From Bacillus sp. AFS015802 (GTDB lineage: Bacteria; Bacillota; Bacilli; Bacillales; Bacillaceae_B): a DNA stretch of 64,000 bases. The position numbers were made by a program, and so were the translations under genes. Every line of letters begins with the position of its first letter. The stretch's first letter is position 1. Shown one piece after another: positions 60,960 to 64,000 of the stretch. The stretch is from contig NZ_NTUP01000014.1 in assembly GCF_002561455.1 (NCBI RefSeq), positions 87,576 through 151,575 on the forward strand, read 5' to 3'. Under the pieces are notes generated by a model, which saw nothing but the letters and a program-made list of their open reading frames with translations, was not told the origin of the DNA and did no database searches.

Positions 60960-61060
60960 TGAGGGACGGACCTCCCAAATCACGACCAATATGGAAAGAA
61001 AGCTTGATATGAAAGCATCCAACCTTCCAAAGGGCAGCAATACGGAGGTCCGTCCCTCAA
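60959..61060. repeat. REPIN-like element, family GGGACGGACCT, copy 3
   Basis: TTGAGGGACGGACCTCC (60959-60975) and its perfect inverse (61044-61060) enclose 68 bases. It fills most of the gap upstream of secA. Confidence 0.8.
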
Positions 61061-61289
61061 AGCCTTAAGTTGTAACCGATAGGGGATAGTGGTAAGATTG
61101 ATAGGGAAAATATCGTGTTTGTGTGGGAGGATAATTGGTTTTAGTAGCGAATTTTAAGTAGAGTGATGTGAAGTGATTCTCCTTGTTTTTTACAGGGATT
61201 TCACATAATTCTCATTGGAATCTCATTTTCTTTCGTTATACTTGTGACGTTTGGCTCTCATTCCAACACAGATAAAGGAGCGTTTATAC

Positions 61290-63800
61290 ATGCTTGGTCT
61301 ATTAAATAAAGTGTTCGATGTAAATAAAAGAGAATTAAAGAGGCTGGAGAAACTGGCCGATCAAATAGAAGAATTAGGCCCCGATATGGAGCGTTTGACG
61401 GATGACGAAATCCGTGAAAGAACGGAGCGTTTCAAAGAACGCTATCAAAAGGGTGAAGACCTTGAGGACATGCTCGTAGAAGCCTTTGCTGTCGTACGGG
61501 AAGCAGCACGCCGCGTATTGGGTCTATACCCGTACCGCGTTCAGCTGATGGGTGGTATTTCCCTCCACGGCGGGAATATCTCCGAGATGAAAACCGGTGA
61601 AGGTAAAACCCTGACGGCTACAATGCCTGTTTACTTGAATGCCATCACTGGAAAAGGCGTTCACGTCATCACGGTCAATGATTATCTTGCCAGCCGTGAT
61701 GCCGAGGAAATGGGTAAACTGTACAATTTCTTAGGACTGACTGTAGGACTCAACCTTAACTCCATGTCCAAAGATGAAAAACGCGAAGCTTATAACGCGG
61801 ATATCACATATGGTACGAATAACGAGTTTGGATTTGACTATCTGCGTGACAACATGGTCCTCTATAAAGACCAAATGGTGCAGCGCAGCCTTCACTTTGC
61901 CGTTATCGATGAAGTTGACTCCATTCTTATCGATGAAGCACGTACACCACTGATCATTTCTGGTAACGCCCAGCGCACGCCTCAGCTTTATATCCAGGCG
62001 AATGCGGTCGTACGTACCCTGAAAAAAGAAGAAGATTACACATATGATGAGAAAACCAAGGGTGTTCAATTGACGGAAGACGGAATCAGCAAGGTAGAAA
62101 GAGCCTTCCATATTGATAATCTGTTCGATATTTCACACGTAACCCTTAATCATCACATCAACCAGGCGTTGAAAGCACACGTAAGTATGCACCGGGACGT
62201 TGATTACGTGGTGCAGGAAGGCGAAATCGTCATTGTTGACTCATTCACGGGTCGCCTGATGAAGGGGCGCCGTTACAGTGACGGCCTTCACCAATCGATT
62301 GAAGCAAAAGAAGGCCTTGAAATCCAGAACGAAAGCATGACGATGGCGACGATCACGTTCCAGAACTACTTCCGTATGTACGAAAAGCTGTCCGGTATGA
62401 CGGGTACAGCGAAGACGGAAGAAGAAGAGTTCCGTAACATTTACAATATGAACGTTATTGTGATCCCTACGAATAGACCGATCGTCCGTGATGACCGCGC
62501 GGATTTAATCTTCGCTTCCATCGAAGGGAAGTTCAACGCGGTTGTGGAAGACATTAAAGAACGCCATGAAAAAGGACAGCCAGTACTTGTTGGTACGGTT
62601 GCCGTTGAAACGTCAGAGTTGATCTCTAAGCTTCTGACGAAAAAAGGCGTACGCCATAACGTCCTCAATGCGAAGAACCATGGCCGTGAAGCCGAAATCA
62701 TTTTAGAAGCGGGTCAGCCTGGTGCCGTTACGATCGCGACAAACATGGCCGGTCGTGGTACGGATATCAAGCTTGGGGAAGGCGTCATCGATCTTGGCGG
62801 TCTTGCCGTCATCGGTACCGAGCGTCACGAATCACGCCGTATCGATAACCAGCTTCGTGGACGTTCCGGACGTCAAGGGGACCCTGGTGTGACTCAGTTC
62901 TACCTCTCAATGGAGGATGAATTGATGAGAAGGTTCGGCTCTGACAACATGAAGAGCATGATGGAACGTCTTGGAATGGACGATTCCCAGCCGATCCAGA
63001 GTAAAATGGTCAGCCGTGCTGTAGAATCAGCTCAAAAACGAGTGGAAGGAAACAACTTCGACGCCCGTAAACAGCTTCTTCAATATGATGACGTCCTGCG
63101 TCAACAGCGTGAAATCATTTACAAGCAGCGTAATGAAGTCATCGATTCCGAAAATCTTCGTGACATCGTTGAAGGCATGATCAAATCAGCCATCGAACGT
63201 CAGGTAGCGGCCCATACTTCAGAAGAAGAGATGGAGAACTGGAATCTACAAGGTATCGTAGATTACGTCAATGCCAACCTTCTACCTGAAAATGACGTGA
63301 CGGTCGATGATCTTCGCGGAAAAGAAGCAGATGAAATGATGGCTCTCATCTACGAAGATGTACAGCATCGTTATAATGAAAAAGAAGAGCAGCTGACACC
63401 TGAACAGATGCGCGAGTTTGAAAAAGTCATCCTGCTTCGCGCCGTTGATACTAAATGGATCGATCATATCGATGCCATGGATCAACTGCGTCAGGGTATC
63501 CACCTACGTGCATACGGACAAAATGATCCACTGCGCGAATACCAGCATGAAGGATTCGCCATGTTCGAAAGCATGGTACTCGCCATCGAAGAAGACGTGG
63601 CCAAATACGTCATGAAAGCGGAAATCCGCAACAACCTGGAACGCCAGGAAGTGGCCAAAGGCCAAGCGGTAAACCCGAAAGAAGACGGAGCAAAAGCCAA
63701 AAAACAACCAGTCCGTAAACAAGCAGACGTCGGCCGAAACGACCCATGCCCATGCGGAAGCGGCAAAAAATACAAACACTGCCATGGCATAACCGGATAA
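61290..63800 (+). CDS. secA: Preprotein translocase ATPase SecA
   Basis: This 836-residue motor of the Sec pathway starts at ATG 61290, 9 bases after AAAGGAG. A longer frame upstream lacks a ribosome site. Walker A is [10 protein letters not shown] (about 100-109), Walker [12 protein letters not shown] (about 206), [10 protein letters not shown] (about 488) and [10 protein letters not shown] follow, and the tail is the SEC-C zinc motif [13 protein letters not shown]. It drives export through SecYEG with the accessory SecA2 of this window. In B. subtilis hpf is adjacent. Here three genes separate them. A terminator follows and prfB is not seen in the window. Confidence 0.96.
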   Translation: MLGLLNKVFDVNKRELKRLEKLADQIEELGPDMERLTDDEIRERTERFKERYQKGEDLEDMLVEAFAVVREAARRVLGLYPYRVQLMGGISLHGGNISEMKTGEGKTLTATMPVYLNAITGKGVHVITVNDYLASRDAEEMGKLYNFLGLTVGLNLNSMSKDEKREAYNADITYGTNNEFGFDYLRDNMVLYKDQMVQRSLHFAVIDEVDSILIDEARTPLIISGNAQRTPQLYIQANAVVRTLKKEEDYTYDEKTKGVQLTEDGISKVERAFHIDNLFDISHVTLNHHINQALKAHVSMHRDVDYVVQEGEIVIVDSFTGRLMKGRRYSDGLHQSIEAKEGLEIQNESMTMATITFQNYFRMYEKLSGMTGTAKTEEEEFRNIYNMNVIVIPTNRPIVRDDRADLIFASIEGKFNAVVEDIKERHEKGQPVLVGTVAVETSELISKLLTKKGVRHNVLNAKNHGREAEIILEAGQPGAVTIATNMAGRGTDIKLGEGVIDLGGLAVIGTERHESRRIDNQLRGRSGRQGDPGVTQFYLSMEDELMRRFGSDNMKSMMERLGMDDSQPIQSKMVSRAVESAQKRVEGNNFDARKQLLQYDDVLRQQREIIYKQRNEVIDSENLRDIVEGMIKSAIERQVAAHTSEEEMENWNLQGIVDYVNANLLPENDVTVDDLRGKEADEMMALIYEDVQHRYNEKEEQLTPEQMREFEKVILLRAVDTKWIDHIDAMDQLRQGIHLRAYGQNDPLREYQHEGFAMFESMVLAIEEDVAKYVMKAEIRNNLERQEVAKGQAVNPKEDGAKAKKQPVRKQADVGRNDPCPCGSGKKYKHCHGITG

Positions 63801-63818
63801 CGAAAAGAAATGAGATGA

Positions 63819-63862
63819 TACCTGGGATTTATTTTGCTAAAATAAATCCCAGGTACTTTTCC
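63819..63862 (+). terminator. Intrinsic terminator of secA
   Basis: TACCTGGGATTTATTTT pairs with AAAATAAATCCCAGGTA around GCT, followed by CTTTT. Confidence 0.8.
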
Positions 63863-63934
63863 GTTTTTTATAGGTTAGATGGAATAGAAGGCATTAATTG
63901 TGAATTGTAGAATGGCAAGTGTTAAAACACTATT

Positions 63935-64000
63935 GATTGAAGCGGAAGGTGCTCGACTCCTGCGGGAAACGCGTGGAAGTTGAGACCCCACAGGGCTTTA
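63935..64000 (+). repeat. Start of a dispersed Bacillus repeat at the right edge
   Basis: GAAGCGGAAGGTGCTCGACTCCTGCGGGAA... and ...TTGAGACCCCACAGG match the dispersed CGACTCCTGCGGGA / GAGACCCC.CAGG repeat that occurs in many Bacillaceae genomes. The element is cut by the window edge. The recognition is from memory of those genomes. Confidence 0.5.

Noticed and set aside
1..64000. CRISPR arrays, rRNA or tRNA genes
   Set aside because: No regularly spaced direct repeats with unique spacers, no rRNA-like sequence and no cloverleaf-type sequences were seen on reading both strands.

Overview
The window looks like a chromosomal segment of a low-to-moderate GC, endospore-forming Bacillaceae (a Bacillus or close relative such as Rossellomorea; the genus is a guess). 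The evidence is the gene content and order: degS-degU, tagO, an LCP (TagU/LytR) protein, yvyE, comFA-comFC-yvyF, flgM-flgN-flgK-flgL-yviE-fliW-csrA-hag-flaG-fliD-fliS-fliT, hpf and secA follow the Bacillus subtilis block, with strong GGAGG ribosome sites, TTG/GTG starts, SigD and SigB promoters and many intrinsic terminators.

Region 1 (1-26.1 kb) is a cell-surface and S-layer locus: an O-antigen-ligase-like polymerase, a large SLH-domain S-layer protein, an SLH-anchored S8 protease, a short SLH-only protein, an SLH-anchored 5'-nucleotidase, a secreted phosphodiester glycosidase, the accessory secretion pair SecA2-SlaP, TagO and an LCP ligase. It resembles the SecA2/SlaP S-layer export system of the B. 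anthracis group. An AT-rich accessory island (about 4.5-9.7 kb) splits the SLH genes. It holds an apparently serine-less small recombinase, a 615-residue protein made of two fused serine recombinases (the second without its catalytic N-terminus and cut short at the C-terminus), an unknown membrane protein and a decayed recombinase remnant, with several inverted repeats around them.

Region 2 (26.2-41 kb) is regulatory and metabolic: YvyE, the DegS-DegU two-component system, a trehalose uptake and hydrolysis set (TreR, TreC, TreP, with three TreR-type operators), a Spo0E-family phosphatase, a LysM-NlpC/P60 cell-wall hydrolase, two transporters, a DegV-family lipid-binding protein and small hypothetical genes. 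Region 3 (41-54.6 kb) is late competence and late flagellar genes under at least four SigD-type promoters, with the FliW-CsrA-hag control circuit visible in the sequence. Region 4 (54.6-64 kb) has an MmcQ-like protein, an ABC-2 permease, a REP-associated tyrosine transposase with its own repeats, hpf under a SigB-type promoter, an M29 aminopeptidase, a DUF1028 protein, a SEC-C protein and secA.

The most striking finding is the flagellin gene. Its reading frame stops at an in-frame TAA just before the conserved C-terminus, which resumes about 360 bases later. The gap carries group I intron core sequences and no ORF. Immediately downstream, convergent with hag and outside the intron, is a free-standing LAGLIDADG homing endonuclease gene whose promoter overlaps a near-consensus LexA (SOS) box. 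That is the layout expected for collaborative homing of an ORF-less intron with a separate, possibly SOS-induced, endonuclease. Other points of note are two families of inverted-repeat (REPIN-like) elements, an orphan terminator unit that may be a small RNA, and short genes missed by size cut-offs (a Spo0E protein and a 41-residue protein).
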